A stretch of 64,000 nt of DNA from JAICLK01 sp963810525 (GTDB lineage Bacteria > Patescibacteriota > Saccharimonadia > Saccharimonadales > UBA4665), in assembly GCA_963810525.1 (NCBI GenBank), contig CAWENB010000002.1, positions 1-64,000 of the forward strand, read 5' to 3'. Positions 43,872 to 53,109 of the stretch are shown here, one piece after another. The position numbers and the translations under genes are program-made. The notes beneath the pieces were generated by a model that saw only the letters and a program-made list of their open reading frames with translations, was not told where the DNA came from and made no database searches. Positions within the stretch are counted from its first letter, which is position 1. Each line of letters begins with the position of its first letter.

Positions 43872-44294
43872 ATTGTCCTCTCTAATATTGCTGTGTTTTG
43901 ATGTATAAGCACTACTATAATAAAAAACGGGTCAGGGCCTTGTCAAGCAGAGCAACCCAGCTCTCCTATTGGCTCACTACTGTGTAACGGCACATTCGTG
44001 TCTTATGCAAAGACTAAATTTGGCGCGATTCTTTTACTTATAAATAAAAGCAGCGGTAGATTACTATCGTTGAGAAACAACGAAAGCGTTTCTACGACGC
44101 CGTCGAGGGTACACCATGATTCCCGGCAACCAGAAGGAATCCGAACTCAAAGAACGGGGGGAGGCGTCATCTAAATGAAAAACGTTCCGGAACTGGGTCA
44201 TTTCCACCTCCATTGTCAAATTGGCTAGTGATGAGAGATTCGAACTAGCCGCATCATCGTTGTTAACTTTGGGAACATATGTCACATTTAACTG
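43872..44294. other. Mostly noncoding gap with short frame remnants
   Basis: Besides the promoter of the His-rich gene there is an AT-rich palindrome CTTTTACTTATAAATAAAAG near 44031-44050 and short open pieces (for example EKQRKRFYDAVEGTP near 44070-44115). None can be assigned. The frame of the next gene is open from 44221, but its first ATG is at 44295. Confidence 0.3.
43916..43946 (-). promoter_or_regulatory. Promoter of the His-rich gene
   Basis: On the minus strand, consensus TTGACA (43946-43941) and TATTAT (43921-43916), spacing 18-19, followed by a 44-base leader containing AGAGAGG before the ATG at 43871. Unlike many genes here, this one has a leader and a Shine-Dalgarno sequence. 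Confidence 0.55.
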
Positions 44295-45021
44295 TATGGC
44301 TAACGAGACTTATCTCGTAGAGGATCATCGTGTTTTTGGTGAGCGGGTAATGCTCATAAACGACCGACTATTCGATGCTGCTATGAGCCGGCTTCTAGTG
44401 GCAGGAGTGCCGATGCCATGCAAATCTTTTTTCGAAGATCGTTGTTGGGTAATGTTCTTCGGCAACGAAGCGCACAAAAAACAGTTAGCTCTTGCGAACA
44501 GTGACGAAATAAGTTTTATCAGCCTGAGAGCCCCAGAGTATCATGCCTTTTGGCCACCGCGTGACCATACCTTTCGAGAGGAACCTCAACGTACAATTGC
44601 CCTAAGGTTATTTCAAGGAGGACACCCATATGTGCGGCCAGTTGACCGTGAGGTTTTAGCCGATGGTAATGCTTCGGAAGAGCAAATGTCTAAATACATT
44701 ATTCTGACATCTCCTGATTCGCCTCCTCAGATGGTTAACGTTTGTCTATGGAATCGGGTTAGCCGCGGCCTGAAAGCAGAACTAACGTCCGTAGGCAAAA
44801 TTAGAGAGATTGAAGAAACGTACGGGTCTGAGCGGCTCTATAGGTTGGGTGATGACGAGTGTGCAAACATAGCCAATGCGCTGAGTTCTGCACATACGGA
44901 CATTGCGTACGAGCATTATGTTCGGTTTCAAAATATGATTTGCGTAGCACCGTATTACGATGAACCGGATATTTATGAGGCGTCTTTAGCAATTGCTAGG
45001 CAATTACAAGAGACGCCGTAG
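44295..45021 (+). CDS. Hypothetical protein
   Basis: About 241 residues from the ATG at 44295 (an in-frame TTG at 44221 would add 24 residues). Soluble, no recognised family. It includes YLVEDHRVFGERVMLINDRLFDAAMSRLL, KKQLALANSDEISFISLRAPEYHAFWPPRDHTF, and a C-terminal helix-rich part ANIANALSSAHTDIAYEHYVRF. It stands alone between the His-rich gene and relic DNA. Confidence 0.5.
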
Positions 45022-45071
45022 TCAGTATCGTCAGTTGCCTAGTAGGCTCAAAACATTCATTCTAAAATGGC

Positions 45072-45172
45072 TGGGGTGTCAGTTCTGGAATCTAATAACT
45101 GATGAAGAATTGAGAATGGTTGACGTTAAAGAAATCAGGGGGTTGCTCGATGGTCCTATTTCAGGATTTTGA
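45072..45172 (+). pseudogene. C-terminal relic of the small acidic-tail protein (45 kb)
   Basis: MAGVSVLESNN meets a stop, and in another frame EELRMVDVKEIRGLLDGPISGF-stop follows. VLESN and KEIRGLLD align with VLESNFW and KEIRELLD of the relic at 36.7 kb. The DNA around it (GGCTGGGGTGTCAGTTCTGG) also aligns. It ends inside the 3' end of the PIN relic on the other strand. Confidence 0.4.
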
Positions 45173-45528
45173 TGTGGGAGCCTCCCTGGTTAGCCAAACG
45201 CTTATCGAAAGTAACAAGTTCATTGTTAAAACTCTTGGCTTCTTCGCAGGCATAACAATCCACGATAGAGAGTGCGGGGTGATTCTTTGTATAGAGCGTT
45301 TCTATCAAGAAATGGGGATTATGTACAACGTTACTGAAATTAAGGAAGTCTTGCGCTAAATCACAAATATTTTTGCGCGGCAGTTCATACACCTTTTCGA
45401 GTACATATACAACTTCAATCAGAACGACGTCAGTTACGTATACTTTTTGAGTTTCGATAAGCTTCAGTTTGATCGGGCAAATCACCGAGTAGGAAACGTA
45501 GAACGATGGTTGTGTCAAGACTAATCAT
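45156..45528 (-). pseudogene. PIN-domain (VapC-like) toxin, frameshifted
   Basis: Starting at 45528 the frame gives MISLDTTIVLRFLLGDLPDQTEAYR and runs to a stop; the neighbouring frame continues LIETQKVYVTDVVLIEVVYVLEKVYELPRKN, then HPALSIVDCYACEEA and ELVTFDKRLANQ. The four acidic residues expected in PIN RNases are all present (LDTT, IEVVYVL, VDCY, FDKR). A single indel near 45460-45480 breaks it. The start lies inside the end of the AbrB-type antitoxin relic (ATGATTAG), the usual coupling. Confidence 0.7.
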
Positions 45529-45794
45529 TATAGCCGGCGAGCCATGCTTTTGCAGCCGCTTTTTTGTAACTCATCCCCGGAAAGACCTTTTAAATGTTCG
45601 GGGATTTTTCGGGATATATTCTCACGCTTTACTTTAAATGCTTGCGTATTAGTGCCTGCGTCAAGAGCTAATCGTTTATTGTCATCGGATAAATCGAAAT
45701 ATAACTACTGGCCCGGCTTAATCCCAAGCGCTTTCCGAAGTGGAGCGGCAATGGTTACGGTACCTTTGCTTGTGACTGTTGTTGAGTATCTCAT
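45521..45794 (-). pseudogene. AbrB/SpoVT-type antitoxin, broken
   Basis: MRYSTTVTSKGTVTIAAPLRKALGIKPGQ is the AbrB swapped-hairpin pattern (TxKGxVTIPxxIRKxLGI). An in-frame TAG follows at GQ; the frame continues LYFDLSDDNKRLALDAGTN, and near the end a frame change in the A-run restores KKAAAKAWLAGYND-stop, overlapping the toxin start. Two lesions in the antitoxin and one in the toxin suggest a dead VapBC-like module. Confidence 0.65.
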
Positions 45795-46159
45795 GTATTA
45801 CAGTGAAACTTTCGTAATGCGTCATGTCAATTGCTTACGTTGATATGGTGAGGCGAAATGTAATATTGGTTTGGTTGACCTATATGACTTATTAGAAATC
45901 GAGCTTTATTTCAGGAGTTAAAATGATTAAATTTCTTAGGCTGGGGACAAGGGGATTCGAATCCTCCGATTACTTCAGTTGATGAGTCAAGCAAATTTTT
46001 GAGGTATGCCCAAATGTTCGGTGGCCATGCTGACGGCAAAACCTTTCCTATTTTTTAAATATTACTTAAGCAATAATTGAATAATAATTGCACATCAGTT
46101 CGCCTTGGTGTTTACTGTTTCTTAGAAATTATTCAAATTAAACCACAAGAGGGTACTAT
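45795..46159. other. Gap with a gene-start relic
   Basis: At 45923 an ATG with AGGAG gives MIKFLRLGTRGFESSDYFS-stop (to 45982). MIKFLR resembles the start of the protein at 37487 (MIKHLR), and the following GGGACAAGG...GAATC resembles that gene's end, as if the middle had been deleted. The rest (to 46159) holds only the AAGAGGG ribosome binding site of the next gene (46147-46153). Confidence 0.35.
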
Positions 46160-47167
46160 ATGCCAGAAGCGTATCTTGGGGGTGACGAACCCCACAGCTA
46201 TCACTTTGTCCCGGTCACACTGCTCGTGCAATTAGAACAAGATGGCGGTGCCGACCCTCGTATTAATCAAGCCGGGATGGTGGTCTATGATCTGGAAGAC
46301 AGCGTTCGTCCTGAAGATAAGGAAGAGGCGCGTGCGTGGCTGCTAGACTACATGAATAAAGGCCGGACTCCTGCGGGAGTGAGATACTGCGTACGCGTTA
46401 ATGAGCCGGGTAGTCCTTGGCGAGATGCAGACATTCAGGCATTTGGTGATAGGGTTCCGCTGATAGTACCTAAGATACGCTCTTTAGATGATGTGCCGGA
46501 AACAGACCAGGGGGTAATTCCGATTATAGAGACGGTTCCTGCCCTCGGCATTGTGCCGGATCTTGCGGAATTACGCGGTGCGGACGGTAGGCGACAGGTG
46601 ACAACCGTTCTGTTTGGCAAAGAGGATTTATCCGTTGCACTGGGACTTATAAATACGGATCCAAATACCACAGATCCTATACCCTCACCGGATTTACGAC
46701 GGAATTCGGCTATGCGGGATCTATTTAGCTATATACGGTGGGGATCTGAACACGATCTCAGAATAATTGACGGCGTGACGAGGCGTTTGCAATGGAATCA
46801 AGCTAACTTAGCTGATCTTGCGGCTGAGTCAAAATTCGCTCAAATTTTGGGTGCGGTCGGCAAGCTCACGATCCACTTTTCCCAAATTTCAGTTGTTAAT
46901 GATGTCTTTGCGCAACCGGTCCAGCCCGAACGACCGTCACGGGTTGCCATGCCTGAGCTTGAACAGGACTTGGCGACCGTACCAAGATTGCAAGAGAAGC
47001 TCGCCACGGCGCTAAGAATTATTGAAGCGTTTGAGACAAATCAGCGAACGCAAAATATTACGGTAGTTGAAATTGACGGTAATCGTATGATGATTGGTCC
47101 GCCGGCCTATCTATTAGCAAGTCACATCGTCGAGCGGGCAGTTAATCTTCAACTTATGGAAGTTTAG
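46160..47167 (+). CDS. CitE/HpcH-like aldolase/lyase family protein
   Basis: 335 residues. GMVVYDLEDSVRPEDKEEARAWLLDYM, RYCVRVNEPGSPWRDADI (substrate-loop Arg), LIVPKIRSLDDV, IIETVPALG (metal-binding Glu), VLFGKEDLSVALG (metal-binding Asp) and GKLTIHFSQISVVNDVF are the ordered landmarks of the citryl-CoA lyase beta / HpcH TIM-barrel family; the usual IHPSQI reads IHFSQI here. Such enzymes cleave or form 3-hydroxyacyl-CoA or malyl-type C-C bonds with Mg2+. The C-terminal 80 residues are longer than in CitE. It stands alone; the substrate is unknown. Confidence 0.82.
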   Translation: MPEAYLGGDEPHSYHFVPVTLLVQLEQDGGADPRINQAGMVVYDLEDSVRPEDKEEARAWLLDYMNKGRTPAGVRYCVRVNEPGSPWRDADIQAFGDRVPLIVPKIRSLDDVPETDQGVIPIIETVPALGIVPDLAELRGADGRRQVTTVLFGKEDLSVALGLINTDPNTTDPIPSPDLRRNSAMRDLFSYIRWGSEHDLRIIDGVTRRLQWNQANLADLAAESKFAQILGAVGKLTIHFSQISVVNDVFAQPVQPERPSRVAMPELEQDLATVPRLQEKLATALRIIEAFETNQRTQNITVVEIDGNRMMIGPPAYLLASHIVERAVNLQLMEV

Positions 47168-47333
47168 GCAATCTAAACAAATTTTTAAGAACTAGCTGGC
47201 GATATTGCTCAGTCTCAATAACATACTCTTAAAAATCCGACCCTATAATCCTATATTTCAGTATTAGTTTAGCCCCCAAAGCAACCGTGCATCCAGCGCA
47301 GCAAACAACATCTAAAGTCAGCGTACAATTACT

Positions 47334-47347
47334 CCACCTTTAGGTGG
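47334..47347. promoter_or_regulatory. Dyad in the promoter of the second ABC operon
   Basis: Perfect arms CCACCT and AGGTGG with a TT centre, between two -10-like boxes TACAAT (47324-47329) and TATACAAT (47351-47358). Likely operator for the ABC genes that start at 47368. Confidence 0.4.
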
Positions 47348-47367
47348 TGTTATACAATAAGGCGTAT

Positions 47368-48315
47368 ATGGCTCAAACAAACACCGCAGCTATAACGGTC
47401 TCGCATCTCAAAAAGTTGTATGGCCAAACGAAAGCTGTAGATGACGTAACATTTGCAGTCGAAGAAGGTGAAATTTTCGGGTTACTCGGGCCTAACGGAG
47501 CCGGTAAAACCACCATTGTAGAGTGCTTAACAGCTCTTAGGAGGCCTGACGGGGGAAGCGTTGAAGTGTTGGGCTTTAACCCCCAACTAGACAAAGAAAA
47601 ACTGCACCCTCTTGTTGGCGTGCAGCTGCAATCGAGCAATTTGCAGGATAAGCTAAAAGTCAGCGAAATCATAGATTTATATCATTCGTTTTATTACAAA
47701 CCGGCTAATCCGAAAGAATTGGTGCAAGGACTCGGGCTGCACGACAAACTAAATAGCTACTACAAGAGTCTATCGGGTGGTCAGAAGCAACGTCTATCAG
47801 TTGCATTGGCTCTTATTGGTCGCCCAAAAGTAGCAATTTTGGACGAAATGACCACCGGCCTTGATCCGCAGGCCAGACTGAGCGTCTGGGAGTTACTAGA
47901 AAAAATCCGTAGTCAGGGAACGACGATTGTTTTAGTTACGCATTTTATGGACGAAGCTGAAAGACTATGCGACCATGTTGCGCTACTAGATAAGGGTCGA
48001 ATTATTGCTCAAGACACACCGCATGGCTTAGCTGAAAAAGTGACTGGCGGTAAACACGTCAAGTTCGTGCCGTCAAAAGACTTTCCCGACAAACTTCTCA
48101 CTGAGCTACCAGAAGTAAAAACCCTGGTACATCAAGGAAAACACATTGAAGTTAGCGGTTCCGGTGAACTGGTAAATGCGCTAATCCTGACCTTGGACAA
48201 AGCGGGCATAGAGGCTAAGGATGTAACAATGGCAGTTGCCACATTGGAAGACGCTTTTATTAAACTTACCGGACGCCAATTACATGAAAGCGATCAGGTT
48301 AAACATAATGAATAA
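47368..48315 (+). CDS. ABC transporter ATP-binding protein (DrrA/CcmA type)
   Basis: About 315 residues from the ATG at 47368 (the frame opens at 47344). Walker A GPNGAGKTT, signature SLSGGQKQRLSVALAL, Walker B VAILDEMTTGLD (Glu kept, Met in place of Pro) and the H-loop VTHFMDEAE are all present, with the C-terminal extension typical of drug and lipid exporters. The stop overlaps the start of the permease gene by eight bases. One ATPase with one permease would form an ABC-2 exporter; the cargo cannot be told. Confidence 0.92.
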   Translation: MAQTNTAAITVSHLKKLYGQTKAVDDVTFAVEEGEIFGLLGPNGAGKTTIVECLTALRRPDGGSVEVLGFNPQLDKEKLHPLVGVQLQSSNLQDKLKVSEIIDLYHSFYYKPANPKELVQGLGLHDKLNSYYKSLSGGQKQRLSVALALIGRPKVAILDEMTTGLDPQARLSVWELLEKIRSQGTTIVLVTHFMDEAERLCDHVALLDKGRIIAQDTPHGLAEKVTGGKHVKFVPSKDFPDKLLTELPEVKTLVHQGKHIEVSGSGELVNALILTLDKAGIEAKDVTMAVATLEDAFIKLTGRQLHESDQVKHNE

Positions 48316-49069
48316 AACGACAACACCTAAAAATGCATTTTCAAGATTAGTACTCAATGAGGCAAGATTGGCCTGGAGAATACCTACAGGATTGTTCGCC
48401 GGTTTAGGGCTTCCGGTACTGCTTCTAGTAATTTTTGGCAGTGTACCAGCGCTAACTAAGCACTCGCAACAATTAGGCGGCCTGTCTTACTTTGAAATTT
48501 CATTTCCGATACTACTTACTTTGACGGTGCTATCGTTGAGCCTTGTGGCACTACCTCAACGGTTGGTTTCGTATAGAGAACAAGGTATATTGCGTAGGTT
48601 TTTTGTCACTCCACCGCCACCAACTTGGCTGCTTAGTGCTCAAGTAATTGTAAATCTCTGCATAGCCCTAGCCGGCTTACTGATACTAATCTTAATCGGC
48701 ATGGCCGCATTCGGGGTATCAGCTCCGAAAGACATTGGTAGCTTCTTGTTAGCACTTTTTCTGACCATAACCGCGTTTTTCGCCATCGGACTTTGGATTG
48801 CAGCAGTGGCAAGAAATTATGGTTCGGCAAGTGCTATTGGCGGAATTTTGTTTTATATTATGCTGTTCTTTTCGGGTATATGGATTCCTCGTGAGATTAT
48901 GCCAGCTGCGCTTAGGAATGTAAGCGACTGGACACCAGCAGGCGCATCTGTTGGCTCCATTCAAAATGCCATACAAGGTATCCCCATCCCGCTACACCTG
49001 ATTTTAGTACTTAGTATTTATTCCCTCGCTTTCGGCTATCTAGCTGTACGATATTTCAGGTGGGAGTAG
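48308..49069 (+). CDS. ABC-2 type permease
   Basis: 253 residues from the ATG at 48308. Six hydrophobic segments and the ABC-2 signature region RLVSYREQGILRRFFVTPPPPTWLLSAQVIV are clear, as is the later FFSGIWIPREIMP. It lacks the large soluble loop of the permeases at 41-43 kb and belongs to the DrrB/YadH group. Translation is probably coupled to the ATPase gene. Confidence 0.9.
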   Translation: MNKTTTPKNAFSRLVLNEARLAWRIPTGLFAGLGLPVLLLVIFGSVPALTKHSQQLGGLSYFEISFPILLTLTVLSLSLVALPQRLVSYREQGILRRFFVTPPPPTWLLSAQVIVNLCIALAGLLILILIGMAAFGVSAPKDIGSFLLALFLTITAFFAIGLWIAAVARNYGSASAIGGILFYIMLFFSGIWIPREIMPAALRNVSDWTPAGASVGSIQNAIQGIPIPLHLILVLSIYSLAFGYLAVRYFRWE

Positions 49070-49167
49070 ATTATTTAAGAAATCCTGACGTACCGTTGAG
49101 TTTAGATTAAGCTGTACGTACCGAATATTTTTCAAAAGTGAATTACAGTTCTTGATACGCTCGATTC

Positions 49168-49176
49168 TGGTATGAT
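49168..49176 (+). promoter_or_regulatory. Extended -10 promoter of the IS-split gene
   Basis: TG (49168-49169), one base, TATGAT (49171-49176), then ten bases to the ATG at 49187: leaderless spacing. No good -35 is seen, as expected for an extended -10. Confidence 0.45.
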
Positions 49177-49242
49177 TTGTCTAGACATGCCAGGACCACT
49201 TCAACCCGAACCGATCAGTAACGGGAGTATCTCTCAGAGTTT

Positions 49243-50331
49243 GGCTTAATAACAAAAACTGGTTGCTGCTAGCGCTTTAAGACGGACAGATTTCTTTGTC
49301 ATTGTTTTCGTTATTCTTGTAAGTACCAACTAAACAAGGAGTAACGAAGATGACTCGAAAGAGCTGTCCGTCTTGCTATTGTACCAACGTAAAGAAAAAC
49401 GGTGTGAGGAACGGTCTACAGCGCTACGTCTGTCGTACCTGCCGTCGGTCATGGAGCAGTAAAGGCCGCCCTGGCCGTAAGCGAGCTACCCTATGGCACC
49501 AGTATGCCTTTGACGGTCGTACCGTGAACAGCTTGGCTAAAGAATACCGGAAAAGTACCGGTTGCATCCGCGCTCAACTCAATGGCTACAGCCCGCCACG
49601 CATCATCCAGAAACCGCGTACCGTAGCCGTCATAATGGATGTTACCTACTTTGGGGACTGGGGCCTCCTGGTTGTTATTGACCCATATGCAGTGGCGACG
49701 CTTGGTGAGAATACGGTGCTGTATTACGCCACGGTAGACGGGACAGAACGCACCGTAGATTATGAGGTTGCAACAGATACGATTGAAGCAATGGGCTACA
49801 GTATCCTGGCGGTCACCATTGACGGCAGACGAGGCGTACGGACTATGCTGGAGGGCAAAGGCATACCGGTCCAGCATTGCCAGTTTCACCAGCTTATGAC
49901 CATCACTCAATGTCTGACCAAGAAGCCACGACTGACGCAAAATATTGAGTTACGAGCGCTTGCCTTAACGCTCGCTCGGACAGACGAACTAACGTTTGAG
50001 GATGCACTCGCTGGTTGGTACAAGAAACATGGGGCATGGCTCAAGGAGCGTGATCCGGTCACCAAAAGATATGCCCATGAGCGTACCAGAAGAGCTTATT
50101 TTTCCTTGTGTCGCAACCTACCATATCTGTTCACCTACCAAGCCGATTACATACAGGAAAGTGGCATACGAGTAGCCAACACAACGAGCCCATTAGACGG
50201 AAGATTCGGCGTCTGGAAAGACAAGCTCATACCCCACCGTGGAGCCTCAAAACAACGAATAATTACGATCCTCTGGAGTTTCTTCTCTAGAAAAACAGAT
50301 TAGAGTAGACACCAGAATTTGGTGTTAAGCC
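49243..50331 (+). mobile_element. IS256-like element, copy 2 (1089 bp)
   Basis: Same ends as copy 1, perfect 8-bp target duplication CAGAGTTT (49235-49242 and 50332-50339). It lies inside an orphan gene, 56 bases after that gene's start. Confidence 0.95.
49350..50303 (+). CDS. IS256-like transposase (copy 2)
   Basis: 317 residues, identical protein to copy 1. At the DNA level the fifth-to-seventh codons read TGTCCGTCT here and in copy 3, but TGTCCATCT in copies 1 and 4, a synonymous difference that pairs the copies. Confidence 0.93.
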   Translation: MTRKSCPSCYCTNVKKNGVRNGLQRYVCRTCRRSWSSKGRPGRKRATLWHQYAFDGRTVNSLAKEYRKSTGCIRAQLNGYSPPRIIQKPRTVAVIMDVTYFGDWGLLVVIDPYAVATLGENTVLYYATVDGTERTVDYEVATDTIEAMGYSILAVTIDGRRGVRTMLEGKGIPVQHCQFHQLMTITQCLTKKPRLTQNIELRALALTLARTDELTFEDALAGWYKKHGAWLKERDPVTKRYAHERTRRAYFSLCRNLPYLFTYQADYIQESGIRVANTTSPLDGRFGVWKDKLIPHRGASKQRIITILWSFFSRKTD

Positions 50332-51512
50332 CAGAGTTTTGAACGCAAGAGAACCGCTTGGTCTCATTACATACCGATAGGAAGCGCCGATTACCTAGTT
50401 AGACATGAAGAAGGGGTCAGGGAAGGGGTTGCGGAGGTAGTGCAACTAGGGCCCGACGATCATGCCATGACGCTTGTTGCCGCAATCCGCGTCGACCCCG
50501 TAACCGGACACGGTATTGCGGGGCACGAGTGTGATCCTGAAGCTCGCAGTATGACGGATATTGAAGCAGCATTTAATGAATGGCTGGATAAAACTCCGCC
50601 GGAGAAACGTGTCGTTATCTACGAGGGCGATGAGCGAGTATTTGAGGATCGAGACGAAGCGGTGCGTAAGGCCAGCGACTCCGGCTTCATACAGTTCTTA
50701 GCCAACGAGCATGGAGTTCCCGCCTTGAGAGGTGAATCGACGGATCGAGAAGAAGCGGCCGCCATGCATGAGACAGGAGTCACGATTCGCGAGTGCGCAG
50801 CGCTGCGCGTTATACGCGGGCTTTCATATACGGATATTAACTCTCCGGCTGGACTCGGGGGGTATATTCACTTCCAAGCGGCTTTAATCGGTGTCGATGG
50901 CTTTCAACAATATACGGAAACTGACTGGGAGAAGGTAAAAGCAACCGGAAAATTAGGTGAGCGTTTACGAGAAATTGAAACGCGCTCACGAAGCCTAGCC
51001 GCTACTTTAAATGAACTGAGTAGACCTGCGCTCAGCGGAGTTGACCTTTTTGTAATCGATGATAAGGGCGCCATAAGAATTAATGATGAGTTTCGAGATC
51101 AAGACATGATGTTACTTACGATGGATACCCTGGGTTGGGATGGGCCACACCGCATTAACGAGATTGCGCGGCTGAATATGGAAGTGCGTGATCGAGCAAT
51201 CTTTAGTAGAACTGTAGGTGTATATAATCAAGGAAAATGCCCTTTGCTAGACTATGGCAGATCACATATTATTTGCCTCGAGGATGCTTTAAGAACGTAC
51301 GTAATCGGCACTTGAGTAGTCCGTAATAATCGTCGATTAGCACGGGTACCAGTATCAAGTATTAATTAACGCGAGATTTGATCCGTCCGGTATGAGCATC
51401 CGCTGACCTGAGTCTCGAAACTTCCTGTCACTCTGTTGCTTTGTCTGAGATGATAAACCAATATTCAGTTCTGATATTTGACTGCCGTACGCTTTAATAT
51501 TAAGGTATTGCA

Positions 51513-52142
51513 ATGAATAATCTTGAAGTTGCTACTGTAGCTGCTGAAATTGAGCCGATATTTTGGGATGCAATGTGCGTCAATCAAGACCCCGGTTTCC
51601 AGGTAGGTCCTGGAGTTTCCACTCGTGAATGTCTTGAAATACTGCAGCTTCTGATGCGTGAGGGGTTAGGCCTCGGCCAGTTTGCGTTTAATGAGACTCT
51701 TGATAATGCCGTTTGCGGCTCAATGTTTAACCGGCACATTGACACGCCACAGGCAGAGAGGCGGGCAGGGATTGCTGTCCATGAAGGCATTGCCGGTCCG
51801 GAAGGTACGGTTATTCTTGCGCCGGCTAGAGTTGGAGTCAAGAATTATTATATAGGCTCTTCCAGGCAGATCGGACCGTCTCGCAAAGGACAACTTAATC
51901 AGGGAATGAAGACGGTTTTTTGCGAAGGGATCGAAGTGGAGGGACTTAACCTTGAAAGACTTTATGTGAGCGGGCTTAGCGAAGAACGGCTGGTGGCGGT
52001 CCGAGGCATCGTTGCGGTTCGCATGGGGCCGGCAATTCATGAATTCACGACTAACGACGGAAGTACTACGCGCCAGTGGCGTCGCTACACGTACAACAGC
52101 CAGTTGGCCCCCGTTGCTTTAGACAAACTTCTTTCTCGTTAA
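51513..52142 (+). CDS. Hypothetical protein
   Basis: 209 residues, soluble, no recognised family. TAAGG lies eight bases before the ATG. Notable parts are STRECLEILQLLMREGLGLGQFAFNET, ERRAGIAVHEGIAGPEGTVILAPARVGVKNYYIGSSR and a C-terminal TRQWRRYTYNSQLAPVALDKLLS. It looks like a globular protein with balanced composition. It follows the IS-split orphan gene in the same direction after 197 bases, which hold no clear feature. Confidence 0.55.
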   Translation: MNNLEVATVAAEIEPIFWDAMCVNQDPGFQVGPGVSTRECLEILQLLMREGLGLGQFAFNETLDNAVCGSMFNRHIDTPQAERRAGIAVHEGIAGPEGTVILAPARVGVKNYYIGSSRQIGPSRKGQLNQGMKTVFCEGIEVEGLNLERLYVSGLSEERLVAVRGIVAVRMGPAIHEFTTNDGSTTRQWRRYTYNSQLAPVALDKLLSR

Positions 52143-52358
52143 AATTTGCTTTGCCTGCTACGCTCATGGCTGTTGGTATATGGCGCTCGTAATTCGTCCT
52201 CAATAGCAAGTCATAAAGGACGCAAAAGCGATACTTTTTTAGCCGAACGCCTGAAGGTATGGATGTGACCATCATATTGCGCCGTTCAATATTCGTACTT
52301 CACTACAAAACCCGGTTCTGGTTCGCTCGAAGTTCTTGCCCGTTGCTTCGTATTCACC

Positions 52359-52766
52359 CTATTGCTGGGTCGGCGATTGTAGCTGGGTAACCGGCTGATT
52401 ATTAGAGTCGTTGTTGGTAGCATTGCTTATAGAATTCGTCATGACAAAGTATGCAGCCACGGCGGCCGGCAGGCAGGCGATAATCATGACGGCGACAGAG
52501 ATTTTGAACCAGGCGGATTTCCGATTCAGCTTCGGCGGATGCACAAAGGCGTACACAAACGCACCAATCAAGGTAAACAAAACAAACATGAACCAGACAA
52601 CTCTCGCAATGGTCGATAATTTTTTGCTTCTGTATATATCTGCCAGCATCCAGATCCAAAATAGTCCGAGTGCAGCCCCCAAAAAGGAACCGGCGACGAC
52701 GCCTAGCGATCCCCAAAGCGGACCGGTGACGGGTCCTGAGGTTAACCAGGTTAGCTCTGCCAGCAT
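52359..52766 (-). CDS. Small membrane protein with PLDc_N-like helices
   Basis: 135 residues with three or four membrane helices. The segment LFWIWMLADIYRSKKLSTIARVVWFMFVLFTLIGAFVYAFVH fits the PLDc_N pattern (W-x-x-x-L-x-D, W, G-A-x-x-Y) seen at the N-terminus of cardiolipin synthases and in free-standing small proteins. Another helix (WFKISVAVMIIACLPAAVAAYFVM) and a polar Asn/Gln-rich tail follow. AAAGGAAC eight bases before the ATG and a TATAAT upstream (52798-52793, minus) support the start. Confidence 0.65.
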   Translation of the reverse strand: MLAELTWLTSGPVTGPLWGSLGVVAGSFLGAALGLFWIWMLADIYRSKKLSTIARVVWFMFVLFTLIGAFVYAFVHPPKLNRKSAWFKISVAVMIIACLPAAVAAYFVMTNSISNATNNDSNNQPVTQLQSPTQQ

Positions 52767-53057
52767 GTTTATGTTCCTTTTATGCTTAAGTAATTATAGC
52801 AACAGTATAATATGCGCAATGGATGATTGTAAAATCATCATTCGGCAGAAGACATATCAATACCATAAACCCCGCACTCGGATACACTATCACACACTAA
52901 TCCAGCATACTTTGCTCAATATGTTATTACGATAGCTCCCGGAGTCATCGAGGCGCCTGATGCTGGCGAAGAGGGATGTGTCGAGTTATAACGCGCTACG
53001 AACGCCACTACCTATTAGCAACAGGCATGCAAATAATCTTCTTCCTGCCGTCATCTA
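52767..53057. other. Intergenic, no gene supported
   Basis: Holds the promoter of the 52359 gene near its left end. An open plus-strand frame from 52960 runs over the terminator and the relic on the other strand and is judged a chance frame. Confidence 0.3.
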
Positions 53058-53090
53058 TAAAAACCCAGCGCCAACATTTGACGCTGGATT
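53058..53090 (-). terminator. Terminator for the minus-strand relic
   Basis: On the minus strand a stem of CCAGCGTCA with TGGCGCTGG (one mismatch) is followed by GTTTTTAT. It lies about 20 bases after the stop of the frame 53110-53382 and supports that frame being the real end of a former gene. Confidence 0.6.
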
Positions 53091-53109
53091 TACGCTAGGC
53101 TATGACCAA

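Larger units (their letters stand above)
49187..51315 (+). pseudogene. Orphan gene split by IS256-like copy 2
   Basis: ATG at 49187 opens MPGPLQPEPISNGSISQS and runs into the IS at 49243. After the IS and one copy of the target duplication, base 50340 completes the codon TTT and the same frame continues FERKRTAWSHYIPIGSADYLVRHEEGV into the open frame that ends at 51315. The rejoined product has 343 residues. It includes VVIYEGDERVF, FIQFLANEHGVPALRGE and YIHFQAALIGVDGF; no family is recognised with confidence (a faint TraB/ChaN-like look). A remnant could still be made from the GTG at 50440. Confidence 0.8.

Noticed and set aside
45948..45975. tRNA 3'-end-like signature (TGGGGACAAGGGGATTCGAATCC on the plus strand), with weaker look-alikes at 34837-34860 and 44222-44245, possible attachment-site scars
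   Set aside because: No D or anticodon arms are present, the T-stem pairs poorly, and the 45.9-kb sequence also aligns with the coding end of the gene at 37.8 kb. Attachment scars remain possible but are not supported; no integrase gene is nearby.
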